A stretch of 64,000 nucleotides of DNA from Gemmatimonadota bacterium (GCA_025357945.1 JANYLJ010000038.1:1-64000); one strand, 5' to 3'; numbered from the stretch's first letter, positions 1-9,318 are shown. Notes: generated from the sequence alone by a model not told the origin. A program made the numbers and translations.

Positions 1-17
1 ACTTGAGCTCAATGGGG

Positions 18-64
18 GAGCTCGTCACTAAAGTGACGGCTCGGCTGATGTCGCTAAAGCGACG
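18..64 (+). repeat. Two-hairpin dispersed repeat, copy 1
   Basis: A 47-bp element matching a second copy on the opposite strand at 17929-17975. It starts with GAGCTCG, then hairpin A (GTCAC-TAAA-GTGAC, 24-37) enclosed by GAGC/GCTC, a linker GGCTGAT, and hairpin B (GTCGC-TAAA-GCGAC, 50-63). Both loops are TAAA. Hairpin A differs from the other copy at three stem pairs, all changed on both sides so pairing is kept. It lies upstream of the first gene; its role is unknown. Confidence 0.7.
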
Positions 65-128
65 TTGGCTCCCAGTGTGAACGGCGTGGGCTGCGTCGCA
101 GGGAGGACCCGCTAGGGAGCGCGCCCCC

Positions 129-149
129 AACCGGCGTGTCACGCCGGTT
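129..149. other. Short perfect hairpin upstream of the M16 gene
   Basis: AACCGGCGT-GTC-ACGCCGGTT forms a 9-bp perfect stem with a 3-nt loop. It has no T-run, so it is not a clear intrinsic terminator. The rest of 65-283 shows no gene I can support; it presumably holds the promoter of the peptidase gene. Confidence 0.4.
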
Positions 150-283
150 GCGAATCGCGAGTCACCCGCGCGGGGTCGCGCGGTGCGAGCGTATTCGCGG
201 GCGCGCGGAATCGGGGACTCCCGAGACGCGACCTGCGCCGTTCGCCTGGCACTACCTTCCACCAACTCTTATGCGGACCCACC

Positions 284-3112
284 ATGCGTCTCAGCCTCTT
301 CGCGCTCCTGATCGCCACCCCGCTCGCCGCCCAGCAACCCGCGCGGAAGACGCCGACAACGCTACCCAGCGCACCGGCCCTTCCCGCCGACACCTCCGTG
401 CACACCGGCAAGCTCGCCAACGGCCTGCGCTACTGGATCCGCCACAACAGCTACCCCGAGCATCGGCTCGAACTCCGGCTGGTGGTGCGCGCCGGATCCA
501 TTCTGGAAGACAACGACCAGCGCGGCCTGGCGCATTTCATTGAACACATGGGGTTCAACGGAACCACGCATTTCGCCAAGAATGACCTGGTGAAGTACCT
601 CGAGTCGATCGGCGTGAAGTACGGCGCCGACCTCAATGCCAATACCGGCTTCGACGAGACGCAGTACATCCTGCCGGTGCCGAGCGACAAACCGGAACTC
701 GTTGCCCGGGCGTTCGACATCCTGCAGGACTGGGCGATGGGCGACAAGTTCGACCCCGCCGAGGTGGCGACCGAGCGCGGCGTGATCATGGGCGAGTGGC
801 GCAGCGGACTCGGCGTGGGCTCCCGCGAGCGCGATAAGGAGTTCCCGATACTCTTCCAGGGCTCCAAGTACGCCATCCGCCTCCCGATCGGCGACACTGG
901 GATCATCGCGCACGCAACGGCCGCGCCAATGAAACGCTTCTACCACGACTGGTATCGCCCCGATCTCATGGCGGTGATTGCTGTGGGCGATTTTCCGATC
1001 GACTCCCTCGAACGGCTGATCAAGAGTCGTTTCGGCGGCATGAAGAACCCGGTGCCCGCGCGGCCGCGCACCGAGGCGCCGATACCGACGATCCTGGGCA
1101 CTCGTGTTGCCATCGTCACCGATCCCGAGGAGACCACCGAATCGGTGCAGCTGCTGATCCGTCGGCCGTCGGTCCACTACCGGACCGAAGCCGACGAGCG
1201 CCGCACCCTGATCAACGCCCTGCTCGGCAGCATCGCCGGAAGCCGCATGTCGGAGCTCGCGCGCAAGCCAGACGCACCCTTTGTTGCCGCCGGCTTCGGG
1301 TCGTCCGGCTTCATTCGCGACCTGCAGTTGTTCCAGGTCAACGTGTCCGCGAAAGCAGGGAAGAGTGCCGCCGCCTTCGAGGCGGCGCTGCGCGAACTGC
1401 GTCGCTTCGGCGAACACGGCGTCCTGGCGCCGGAACTCGAGCGCGCCAAGGCCTCGCTGTTGCGCGGACGTGAATCGGCGGCGGCGGAGATCGGCAAGAC
1501 CGAGTCGTACGTCTTCCTCGGCTCCTACATCGGCGCCTTCGTGAACGGCAACGCCGTCGTGTCAGCGCAAGCGCGCTACAGTCTCGCCCAGAAGATCCTG
1601 CCCGCCATCACCATCGACGAAGTGAACACCGCGATTCGCGAAGCGTCGCGCGGCAATGATCGCTTCATCGCGGTCGTGGCACCAGACAACGCCCGGCCGA
1701 CGCTCCCTGCGCGGGACACGCTGCTGGCGATCCTGGCGCGCACCGACACGATGACGCTGCCGGCCTGGGTCGAGACGACGGTCAACACGGCGCTGGTGCC
1801 GAACCCGCCCAGGCCCGGCCGCATCGTATCCGAAACCACTTACGCCGATATCGGGGTGACCGACTGGCGGCTCTCGAACGGTGTCCGGGTGCTGATCAAG
1901 CCGACCGACTTCAAGGCCGACGAAGTCCAGATCGCCGGCGAATCGGCGGGTGGCGCGTCGCTTGCGCCAGATGACGCGGTGATCGAAGCCGCGTTAGCGC
2001 CGTTCATCGTGCAGCAGAGCGGTGTTGGCGATTTCGACGCGCCGTCGCTGCGCAAGCGTCTTGCGGGAAAGATTGTCGGCGTCCGGGCCAAAATCGACGA
2101 AACGAGCCAAGGCCTCAACGGCCGCGCGTCACCCAGGGACCTGGAGACGGCGTTCCAGTTGCTCTGGCTCAACGCGACCGCGCCCCGCCTGGATACGGCC
2201 GCGGTGGCCGCGCTGAAGAATCAGTTCCACGCCATGCTGCAACAGCGGGACGCCTCCCCGGAATCCGCCTTCAGCGACACGGTCACCATCACGATGGGAC
2301 GCAACAGTCCGCGCGCGCAGCCGCTCACGGCGGCACGCATCGACAAGCTTGATCCCGAGCGGGCGCTGGGCCTGTATCGCGAATGGTTTCGCGATTTCGG
2401 CGAGGCCACCTTCCTGATCGTCGGGAACACGTCACTCGATTCGTTACGTCCGCTGGTGACCCAATGGCTCGGTGGGTTGCCGGCGGCTGGCGCCAAGCAC
2501 GCTTGGCGCGACGTCGAGCCGCGACCGCCCGAGGGCGCGATCACCAAGGTAGTGCGCAAGGGGAAGGCGCCGGTAACGACGCAGGTGATCCTCTTCACCG
2601 GCACGACCGATCCGGCCGGTCCCGAAACCGAGCTGATTGCGGCAGCAGCGGCGCAGATCCTCCAGGAACGCCTGCTCGACAAGCTGCGCGAAGCAATGGG
2701 CGCCACCTACGGCGTCGACGCCAGCATGTCGATTTCCCGGGTACCGCGAAAGAGCTACAGCACCGCAGTCGACTTCAAGTCGTCGCCGCAACAGGCCGAT
2801 ACCCTGTGGCAGGCCGCGCAAGTGATCATCGCCGCGTTCCGCAACGACGGACCCACCAAGGATGAACTCCAGAAGTTTGTCGAGCAGACCCGGCGCGAAA
2901 CAGAGATTGCTGTGAAGACCAACGGTTGGTGGCTCGGCCAGCTCAGCAACTACACCATGGCCGACGGACCGCGGTTCGGTCGCTCCATGTCGGAGCTGCT
3001 CGAGTGGAACAAGCGCCTCGACGCCCTCACCCCCGCTATGGTTCAGGATGCGGCGAGGCGGTACCTCGATCCGGCGAACGTGGCGCGGTTTGTCCTGCTG
3101 CCGGAGAACTGA
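284..3112 (+). CDS. M16 family zinc metallopeptidase, tandem-domain, secreted
   Basis: A 942-residue member of the pitrilysin/insulinase (M16) family, PqqL-like in size, with two M16 halves in one chain. The first 17 residues are a typical signal peptide ending LAAQQ, so it acts in the periplasm or outside the cell. The inverted zinc motif HFIEH lies at residues 84-88, with the third ligand Glu164 (ATERG) 76 residues after His88, the spacing known for the family. The C-terminal half lacks a second zinc motif, as usual. The ATG fits the signal peptide. The next gene follows after 16 bp and has its own AAGGAG site, so the two may be cotranscribed. Substrate unknown. Confidence 0.93.
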   Translation: MRLSLFALLIATPLAAQQPARKTPTTLPSAPALPADTSVHTGKLANGLRYWIRHNSYPEHRLELRLVVRAGSILEDNDQRGLAHFIEHMGFNGTTHFAKNDLVKYLESIGVKYGADLNANTGFDETQYILPVPSDKPELVARAFDILQDWAMGDKFDPAEVATERGVIMGEWRSGLGVGSRERDKEFPILFQGSKYAIRLPIGDTGIIAHATAAPMKRFYHDWYRPDLMAVIAVGDFPIDSLERLIKSRFGGMKNPVPARPRTEAPIPTILGTRVAIVTDPEETTESVQLLIRRPSVHYRTEADERRTLINALLGSIAGSRMSELARKPDAPFVAAGFGSSGFIRDLQLFQVNVSAKAGKSAAAFEAALRELRRFGEHGVLAPELERAKASLLRGRESAAAEIGKTESYVFLGSYIGAFVNGNAVVSAQARYSLAQKILPAITIDEVNTAIREASRGNDRFIAVVAPDNARPTLPARDTLLAILARTDTMTLPAWVETTVNTALVPNPPRPGRIVSETTYADIGVTDWRLSNGVRVLIKPTDFKADEVQIAGESAGGASLAPDDAVIEAALAPFIVQQSGVGDFDAPSLRKRLAGKIVGVRAKIDETSQGLNGRASPRDLETAFQLLWLNATAPRLDTAAVAALKNQFHAMLQQRDASPESAFSDTVTITMGRNSPRAQPLTAARIDKLDPERALGLYREWFRDFGEATFLIVGNTSLDSLRPLVTQWLGGLPAAGAKHAWRDVEPRPPEGAITKVVRKGKAPVTTQVILFTGTTDPAGPETELIAAAAAQILQERLLDKLREAMGATYGVDASMSISRVPRKSYSTAVDFKSSPQQADTLWQAAQVIIAAFRNDGPTKDELQKFVEQTRRETEIAVKTNGWWLGQLSNYTMADGPRFGRSMSELLEWNKRLDALTPAMVQDAARRYLDPANVARFVLLPEN

Positions 3113-3128
3113 TGCAAGGAGAAGCGGC

Positions 3129-4016
3129 GTGAGACGTTACGGTACGATCGCGGTCATCACACTCTGCTTGCCGCCCGCACTCAATGCGCAGGCACGCGTG
3201 ATGTCTGACCCGATGCCACCGCACGCGCAGGAGTCGCGGTACGCCGGCGCCCGACTGATGCGGTCCGGCATCGCATCACAATTTGATTCGCTCGGGCGCA
3301 CGCCGCTCGGGCATATGGGCGATTCAGTGACCGCGTACCTGTTCACGTATAACGACCAGCTCAGGCGCGTCGTGCACGCGCGGATCGCCTCGAGGCAACG
3401 GTTTCAGCCGCCGGTGTCGTGGCGCTCTGCCTGCGACGAAGTCGCCCATCCCGGCTGGTTCTTCAACCTGGCGCCGGCGTCGCGGGCGCTGTTCGCCGTG
3501 GTGGTTCCCGGCGTGTTCGGGCAGCCTGCCGTCAACGAGTTGCCGCCGGCCGCCAGGAGCGGCGTGTGGCAGTTCTTCCACGCCGTCGCCGATTCGTCCT
3601 GGCGAGCGTACCTCGCCTTCCGGAAGCCGGCGACCGATCGCGCCAGCGAATTCATGTGGCGCGACTTCTGGGGCCCCAAGGACGATGCCCGATTTTCCCT
3701 GATCCGCATGTTCGGCCTCCGCGGCACCGAGGGGCGCACGTACACGGCATTCTCCTTCGCGATGCGGGACGATTATCCTGGTGCACCGAACACGGCGCGC
3801 ACCTGGGTAGTGGATGCATGGGGATATCCGGTCGCGAGCGCGCTGGGGAACATCGACCTGTACGGGACCGTCGCTGACGGCGGCGGCGATGCCGTGGTCA
3901 CATCGAGCGGACTGATCCGCTGGGACGGCACACAATGGCAGATTCCGCCGGTGTATTCCGAAGAGCCGTGTCTCTATCACCGCACCATGCCGCTGCCGCC
4001 GGGAGCCCACCCGTAA
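3129..4016 (+). CDS. Secreted protein of unknown function
   Basis: A 295-residue protein. The frame is open further upstream, but the GTG at 3129 is chosen because AAGGAG sits about 8 nt before it and it begins a clean signal peptide (RRYGTIAVITLCLPPALNAQ). I recognise no domain. The mature part is mixed alpha/beta, rich in Arg, Trp and Phe, with two Cys residues. It follows the M16 gene closely and may share its transcript. The 3' end overlaps the next gene by about 80 bp in another frame. Confidence 0.7.
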   Translation: MRRYGTIAVITLCLPPALNAQARVMSDPMPPHAQESRYAGARLMRSGIASQFDSLGRTPLGHMGDSVTAYLFTYNDQLRRVVHARIASRQRFQPPVSWRSACDEVAHPGWFFNLAPASRALFAVVVPGVFGQPAVNELPPAARSGVWQFFHAVADSSWRAYLAFRKPATDRASEFMWRDFWGPKDDARFSLIRMFGLRGTEGRTYTAFSFAMRDDYPGAPNTARTWVVDAWGYPVASALGNIDLYGTVADGGGDAVVTSSGLIRWDGTQWQIPPVYSEEPCLYHRTMPLPPGAHP

Positions 4017-4924
4017 GACCGAGTGGTACCGCCATCGCTGTCGCGTTCGGCGCGCTCTATCTCATCTGGGGCTCCACCTACCTTGCCATCCGCATCGCCG
4101 TTGAAACCGTGCCGCCGTTTTCGCTCGCGGGGGCACGTTTTGCGGCCGCCGGCGCTGCCATGCTCCTCTGGCGCCGGTTCCGCGGCGGTGTTCCATTGCC
4201 GACTCCACGACAGTGGCTCGGCGCCGGCAGTGTGGGCGTCTGCCTCGTGCTGCTCAGCAACGTCTGCGTCGTGTTCGCCGAGCGAACGCTCTCCTCCGGC
4301 GTCACCGCGCTCTTCGCGGCCGGCACGCCACTGCTGATCGCGCTCTTCAACGGACACCGCACCGGCACATCGCTTGGGTCACGGCGCGCTATTGGTCTCG
4401 CCCTCGGCACCGCCGGGATGATCCTCCTCGGCAGCGCCACATTCGCCGCAGTACACGACGTCACTCCGCTGCTGCTGATGGCAGTGGCATCGGTGGCATG
4501 GGCGGTCGGCTCCACATACGGCCGCGGCTGGAGCCAACCGACCGACGTGATGATGGCAAGTGCCACGCAGATGCTGGTTGGCGGGGTCCTGGCAACACTT
4601 GTCGGCGTCGCTGCGGGTGAGTTGAGCTGGCTGCACGGCCACACCATCAGTTGGCAGTCGGGCGTCGCGTGGGCCTACCTCTCCGTCGTCGGCTCGTTCG
4701 TGGCGTATCCTGTGTTTCAGTGGCTCCTGTCAGTCGCCGACGCCACCGCGGTGGCGAGCTACACCTACGTCAACCCGATCGTCGCCGTAGCGCTCGGCGT
4801 GATCCTCATCGGCGAAGTGGTGACGCCGCGAACGCTGTTGGCGACGGCGGTGCTCATCCCGGCGGTAGTGCTTGTGGTCACGGGGGCGCCCAAACGGGAG
4901 CTTGAGGTGAAGGAGGAGGTGTAG
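3935..4924 (+). CDS. EamA/DMT-family permease
   Basis: A drug/metabolite transporter superfamily protein with two EamA repeats and about ten hydrophobic segments; the first (FGALYLIWGSTYLAIR) carries the common WGSTY signature. Members export amino acids, metabolites or drugs across the inner membrane; the substrate cannot be read from sequence. The only ordinary in-frame start before TM1 is ATG 3935, which overlaps the preceding gene by 82 bp. This is unusual, and a non-canonical start near 4013-4030 is possible. Confidence 0.85.
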   Translation: MADSAGVFRRAVSLSPHHAAAAGSPPVRPSGTAIAVAFGALYLIWGSTYLAIRIAVETVPPFSLAGARFAAAGAAMLLWRRFRGGVPLPTPRQWLGAGSVGVCLVLLSNVCVVFAERTLSSGVTALFAAGTPLLIALFNGHRTGTSLGSRRAIGLALGTAGMILLGSATFAAVHDVTPLLLMAVASVAWAVGSTYGRGWSQPTDVMMASATQMLVGGVLATLVGVAAGELSWLHGHTISWQSGVAWAYLSVVGSFVAYPVFQWLLSVADATAVASYTYVNPIVAVALGVILIGEVVTPRTLLATAVLIPAVVLVVTGAPKRELEVKEEV

Positions 4925-4941
4925 GTCGCCATCCTCATCCA

Positions 4942-4971
4942 CGTCTCTCGTCTCTCGTCTATCGTCTCTCG
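4942..4971. repeat. CTCTCGTC low-complexity repeat
   Basis: A run of CGTCTCTC/CGTCTATC units between the EamA gene and the convergent methyltransferase gene. It runs into the last codons of the methyltransferase (Ala-Glu-Arg-Arg-stop). The same CGTCTCTCGTCTATC word recurs at 25607-25640. Confidence 0.6.
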
Positions 4972-6128
4972 GCCCTTATCACCCTCACCGGCAATCCCCC
5001 ATTCGTCGTCTTCAGAACTTCTTCCATCGACATCCCGAGCTGCCCCTCCAGCATCCGATCCGCACTCAACATCGCCAATCCCCACCCGGGGCGCCGCTCG
5101 CGGACGACCCGGCCGAGCACCGCATACAGATCCCGCAGCGCGTTGCGTTCACCGATCCGCGCACCATACGGCGGATTCGTCACAATCCAACCGGTACCGC
5201 TGTCCGGCTCAAGCGAAGAAAGCGCCGCCTCCGCAAACGTGATATCGCCCGCGACACCAGCGCGCTCCGCATTGGCGATCGACGCCGCAATCGCACCCGC
5301 GTCGCGATCGCGACCAGCGATCTGTGCCGTCGCCGGACGCTCCTTTGCCGTCGCTCGCTTCCGCGCGTCACTGATGACGTTGCTGTTCAGCGCGGGCCAC
5401 GCCTCCATCGCGAATCGCCGCACACGTCCCGGCGCGATCCCTCGGGCCATCAGCGCCGCTTCGATCGCGATCGTCCCCGACCCGCAGAACGGATCGAGCA
5501 GGGGCATTCCCGGCTCCCAGCCACTCGCCAACAAGAGCGCCGCTGCCAACGTCTCCCGCATCGGCGCCTTCGCCACATCCTGCCGATACCCCCGCAGATG
5601 CAACGACGCCCCCACCGCATCGGCCGAGAACGTGACTTCGTCCCGCATCACGCGAACCAGAATCCGTTGAACCCGTCCAATCCGCCCCATCCGTAGATCA
5701 GCGTCCTCGATCGCACCCACCGCCGACGGCGCCCGAACCGCGTGGGTACCCTTCACGATCCCTGCCACCGCGCGTTCCAGCCGCTCGGCAATCCCATCCT
5801 CATGAAACAGCTTCGATTTCTTTGACGTCACCCGGAAATGCACCGTGCCACCCGGCTTGATCACCTCTTCCCACGGCACCTCGGCCGCGCGTCGTTCCAG
5901 TTCCCCGAACGCCCGTGCTTCGAACGATGCCAGCCGTACCGCGACCCGGTTTGCGGTACGAAGCTGGACGACTGAATCGGCCAGTTGCGCTGCCGTTGCT
6001 GTGAACTCCACGCCACCCGGCTCGATCTCACTCGGCGTGAGTCCAAGCCCGCGCAATTCATTCGCGAGGAGGCGTTCGAGGCCGGGCGCGGTGGTGGCCC
6101 AGCAGGTCAGTTGCTCGGGAAGCGGCAT
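4959..6128 (-). CDS. THUMP-domain RNA N2-guanine methyltransferase (RlmL/YpsC-like)
   Basis: A 389-residue class I SAM-dependent methyltransferase. Residues about 1-180 form the N-terminal/THUMP region, ending in LHLRGYRQDVAKAPMRETLA, which is typical of RlmL-like enzymes. SAM motif I is DPFCGSGTI (212-220) and the catalytic NPPYG is at 318-322. The family methylates guanine N2 in 23S rRNA. The C-terminal RlmK domain of the gammaproteobacterial fusion is absent, as in most phyla. It is divergent from the deoxyhypusine-synthase-like gene; the 71 bp between the start codons must carry both promoters. Confidence 0.88.
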   Translation of the reverse strand: MPLPEQLTCWATTAPGLERLLANELRGLGLTPSEIEPGGVEFTATAAQLADSVVQLRTANRVAVRLASFEARAFGELERRAAEVPWEEVIKPGGTVHFRVTSKKSKLFHEDGIAERLERAVAGIVKGTHAVRAPSAVGAIEDADLRMGRIGRVQRILVRVMRDEVTFSADAVGASLHLRGYRQDVAKAPMRETLAAALLLASGWEPGMPLLDPFCGSGTIAIEAALMARGIAPGRVRRFAMEAWPALNSNVISDARKRATAKERPATAQIAGRDRDAGAIAASIANAERAGVAGDITFAEAALSSLEPDSGTGWIVTNPPYGARIGERNALRDLYAVLGRVVRERRPGWGLAMLSADRMLEGQLGMSMEEVLKTTNGGLPVRVIRAERR

Positions 6129-6166
6129 GAGATGGAACGTAACGCGTGGGGTTGGTTCACGGACTT

Positions 6167-6199
6167 GTCATCCTGCGCGAAGGGAAGGATCTTCTCGCC
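6167..6199 (+). repeat. TCATCCTGAGCG-type repeat abutting a start codon
   Basis: GTCATCCTGCGCGAAGGGAA followed by GGATCTTCTCGCC: one copy of the repeat family also seen at 9108, 13974, 24091 and 30709. It ends immediately before the ATG at 6200, so its GAAGGGAAGGA stretch is the only Shine-Dalgarno-like sequence for the downstream gene. Confidence 0.65.
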
Positions 6200-7180
6200 A
6201 TGACTACATCGAGCCCGATTTCGGCCTTCCTCCGCCACCACTACCGCCACTTCAACGCGGCGACACTCATCGACGCGACCGACGGTTATGTGCGCCATCT
6301 CGATGCCGGGGGCAAGATGATGATTACCCTCGCCGGCGCAATGAGCACCGCCGAATTGGGACTCTCGCTCGCCGAGATGATTCGCCAGGGCAAGGTCCAG
6401 GCGATCACCTGCACCGGTGCCAACCTGGAGGAAGACATCTTCAACCTGGTCGCGCACGACTACTACGAGCGCGTGCCGCACTACCGCGACCTCACGGCAC
6501 ACGATGAGAAGGCGCTGCTCGATCGCCACATGAATCGCGTCACCGACACCTGCATTCCCGAGATGGAAGCGATGCGGCGACTGGAAGGCGCGGTGCTCGA
6601 AGAGTGGCTGGCGGCGGATCAGGCGGGCGAGCGCTACTTCCCGCACGAGTTCTTCTATCGGGTGTTGCGCTCAGGCAAACTCACCCAGTTCTATCAGATC
6701 GATCCGAAGAACTCGTGGATGCTCGCCGCCTGCGAAAAGAACCTCCCGATCTGGGTTCCGGGCTGGGAAGACTCCACCCTTGGCAACATGTACTCCGGCC
6801 ACTGCATCACCAAGGACATCACGAACGTCCACACCGTGCGCACCGGCATTGAGTACATGATGACGCTGGCAGAGTGGTACCTGGCGAACGCCACCGGTCA
6901 GGGGATCGGCTTTTTCCAGATCGGCGGCGGCATCGCCGGAGACTTCCCGATTTGCGTCGTGCCGATGCTGCACCAGGATCTGCAGCGCGAGGACATCCCG
7001 GTCTGGGCCTACTTCTGCCAGATCTCGGACTCGACCACCAGCTACGGTTCCTACTCCGGTGCCGTCCCCAACGAGAAGATCACCTGGGGCAAGCTTGGGA
7101 TCGACACGCCGAAGTACATCGTAGAGAGCGATGCGAGCATCGTGGTACCACTGATGTTTGCGATGATCCTAGGGCAGTGA
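6200..7180 (+). CDS. Deoxyhypusine synthase family protein
   Basis: A 326-residue homologue of deoxyhypusine synthase (NAD-dependent transfer of the spermidine aminobutyl group to a lysine amine). TWGKL at 295-299 aligns with the SWGKI segment of human DHS that carries the catalytic Lys329, so Lys298 is the likely imine lysine. The last 28 residues, with DASIVVPL, also match the family. Bacteria lack eIF5A, so the acceptor must differ; related bacterial enzymes have been linked to homospermidine formation, but that is not shown here. The ATG at 6200 is preferred over an upstream one at 6146, whose product would begin with translated repeat. Confidence 0.9.
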   Translation: MTTSSPISAFLRHHYRHFNAATLIDATDGYVRHLDAGGKMMITLAGAMSTAELGLSLAEMIRQGKVQAITCTGANLEEDIFNLVAHDYYERVPHYRDLTAHDEKALLDRHMNRVTDTCIPEMEAMRRLEGAVLEEWLAADQAGERYFPHEFFYRVLRSGKLTQFYQIDPKNSWMLAACEKNLPIWVPGWEDSTLGNMYSGHCITKDITNVHTVRTGIEYMMTLAEWYLANATGQGIGFFQIGGGIAGDFPICVVPMLHQDLQREDIPVWAYFCQISDSTTSYGSYSGAVPNEKITWGKLGIDTPKYIVESDASIVVPLMFAMILGQ

Positions 7181-9100
7181 ATCCCGCCGCTTCGGCGGCC
7201 GCACTCGCAGCGACTCCATCGCGTTGCGCGCCGAGTCGAGCTGCGTCGGTGGGTACATCCGCATCGTCTGGGCACCCGGATCGTACGGTCCGCCGCGTTC
7301 GCGCCCCATGTCCTGCACCCACGCCTGTCCGGGCGGTAGCTGGCGCAGCTGGCGGAGGAGTCGCGCCGCGTCGTTCAGCGTCCCGCTGAACGGTGCGGTG
7401 CTGGTCGGCCGGTACACGGCGTCGCTGGTGAGCGCATGGTACCCGAAGTTCGTGCCGGGATCAGTGCTCCGGACCGACACCGACATCTTCACCGAATCAG
7501 GGCCTTCATATTGCATATTCAAGAACACAAGCACATCAGCGCGCCCGGGCACAGGAAAGCTTCCCGGCCCCGATCGGCCCGCGGTGTCGATGTTGACCGA
7601 CGCCCACTGCCCGCTTCCCCGGTTCGTGCGCTCCGCCAACTCGACCGCAGCCCGGCGCTGGAGCGCCCGCAAGGTCGAGTCAACCCGATCGCGTGGCTGC
7701 GCCACGATCGTCAGGCGATGCGGCGTGAGGCCAGTCGTACTCGCCGCGACGGGTGGTGGGGCGCCGGGTGCGCCAGCAGGAATCGGCGGCGTATTCGGCG
7801 TGGCCGCGGTGACGACGGTGCCGACCGCCGCGCCGGCTCCGCGCTGACCGTACAACTCCCACATCCGCGCCCGGATCAGTGAATCGGTCCGTGCCACCTG
7901 CACATCGAGCGGCACCTGCTCAGTCACTGCTGGTGTTACCGCCGGTTTATTCGGATACCTGGGATCGGCCTCGCCCAACTGCTGCTGCAGATCGTCCAGC
8001 AGCTTGAGCGAGTCCTTGTGCGTCATCGGCCGCAGCGGCAGCGGCGTGTTGAGATCCGTGTCGTCGGCGAGACGCGTTGCAGCTGCGGTGTCTGGACCAA
8101 CGACCGTTGGTGAACCGCGCTGCATCCACCAGAAGCCCGCGGCAACGAGTACCAGCACGCCAAATGTCGCCAATATCAGCGGCAGCGACGACGCGGGCGA
8201 TTTCGCGCGCGTCTCGCGACTGGTGGACCGATGCGCGTCGGCTGCGAGTGCGCCCGCGATGTGATCCAGTTCCGCCAGCACCGCCAGTGCGTCGGGCGGT
8301 CGGTCCTCCGGCGACTTGGCGAGACAGTGCTGCACCAGGTCCGAGAATGCCGGCGGGATGTCGGCGTGCAGTTCATGCAACGCCTGCGGAACGCGCGTGA
8401 GTTGTGCCGTCATCGTGGCGGTCGGCGACGGCGCCGCAAACGGAGAGACACCGCTCAGCAACTCATACGCGAGCAAGCCGACGGCGTAGATGTCCACGCG
8501 ATGGTCCGCTTCGGGATCCGCCGCCAGTTGCTCCGGCGCCATGTAGGCCGGTGTGCCGATCGCCATCCCCGACGTGGTGTGTCCCGGTCCACCCATCGGC
8601 AGTGCGGCGTTGAGCGCCTTGGCCACACCGAAGTCGGTCACCAGCGCGTGGCGTCCGTCGGAGAGGATATTGCCTGGCTTGATGTCGCGATGGATTACGC
8701 CGCGCGAATGCGCGTAGGCCAGCGCCTCGACCACGTCGTGCAACAGCTTGAGGACTTCCGGCAGCTTGAGCGCGCCGGCGCGCTGCAGTCGGGTACGCAG
8801 CGACTCGCCGGCGATATACGGCATCGTGAACCACAACAGCTCGTCGTGCTCACCGGCGTGCAGTAACGGCACGATATACGGATGCGAAAGCCGCGCCGCG
8901 AGTTGCACTTCGCGGCGGAAACGCTCGCGATTGACGCCGGCCGCGAGATCGGGCGGAAGCACCTTGATCACGACCTCACGGCCGAGCGCATGTTCCGTCG
9001 CCACGAAGACACGGCTCATGCCGCCGCCCGTGAGCTCGCGCTCGATCGTGTACGCGTCGCCCAGCGCGCGCTTGAGGTCGTCGACCAGCTTGTCAGCCAT
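7169..9100 (-). CDS. Membrane serine/threonine protein kinase
   Basis: A 643-residue Hanks-type kinase. The N-terminal kinase domain (about 17-285) has the glycine loop TGGGMSRVF, Lys46, catalytic HRDIKPGN (Asp139) and DFG at 156-158, so it should be active. Residues 306-326 form one transmembrane helix. The remaining 315 residues are extracytoplasmic, with a Pro/Ala/Thr-rich stretch and no PASTA repeats; I do not recognise the sensor part. The 3' end overlaps the convergent deoxyhypusine-synthase-like gene by 12 bp. Three 22-bp repeats lie just before its start codon. Confidence 0.93.
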   Translation of the reverse strand: MADKLVDDLKRALGDAYTIERELTGGGMSRVFVATEHALGREVVIKVLPPDLAAGVNRERFRREVQLAARLSHPYIVPLLHAGEHDELLWFTMPYIAGESLRTRLQRAGALKLPEVLKLLHDVVEALAYAHSRGVIHRDIKPGNILSDGRHALVTDFGVAKALNAALPMGGPGHTTSGMAIGTPAYMAPEQLAADPEADHRVDIYAVGLLAYELLSGVSPFAAPSPTATMTAQLTRVPQALHELHADIPPAFSDLVQHCLAKSPEDRPPDALAVLAELDHIAGALAADAHRSTSRETRAKSPASSLPLILATFGVLVLVAAGFWWMQRGSPTVVGPDTAAATRLADDTDLNTPLPLRPMTHKDSLKLLDDLQQQLGEADPRYPNKPAVTPAVTEQVPLDVQVARTDSLIRARMWELYGQRGAGAAVGTVVTAATPNTPPIPAGAPGAPPPVAASTTGLTPHRLTIVAQPRDRVDSTLRALQRRAAVELAERTNRGSGQWASVNIDTAGRSGPGSFPVPGRADVLVFLNMQYEGPDSVKMSVSVRSTDPGTNFGYHALTSDAVYRPTSTAPFSGTLNDAARLLRQLRQLPPGQAWVQDMGRERGGPYDPGAQTMRMYPPTQLDSARNAMESLRVRPPKRRDSLP

Positions 9101-9107
9101 TTACAGC

Positions 9108-9173
9108 GTCATCCTGAGCGTTTCCCGCCGTCACCCTGAGGGTTTCTCGCCGTCATCCTGAGTGAAACGAGGG
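9108..9173 (+). repeat. Three tandem 22-bp TCATCCTGAG repeats
   Basis: Units at 9108-9129, 9130-9151 and 9152-9173 begin GTCATCCTGAGCG, GTCACCCTGAGGG and GTCATCCTGAGTG. They start 8 bp upstream of the kinase start codon (minus strand). The units have no spacers, so this is not a CRISPR array. Between this block and 9270 I see nothing else. Confidence 0.75.
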
Positions 9174-9270
9174 ATCTGTTACCCGGTGGAGAACCCGGCC
9201 AGGAACAATCGGCTGGATCCACAGAATATACGGCTGGCCAAGTCCCAAGGCTGAGACCCCAGCCATCGTG

Positions 9271-9287
9271 GGCCGCATTCTGCGGCC
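9271..9287 (-). terminator. Hairpin downstream of the DCC gene
   Basis: GGCCGCA-TTC-TGCGGCC, a 7-bp stem 32 bp past the stop of the DCC gene. There is no T-tract on either strand, so termination is only a possibility. Confidence 0.3.
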
Positions 9288-9318
9288 TCGGTGGTCGCCC
9301 GTACTCCGTTGTCCTATA

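Noticed and set aside
9108-9173. Short CRISPR-like array
   Set aside because: The three 22-bp units are contiguous with no spacers, diverge from each other and match a dispersed repeat family; no cas gene is near.
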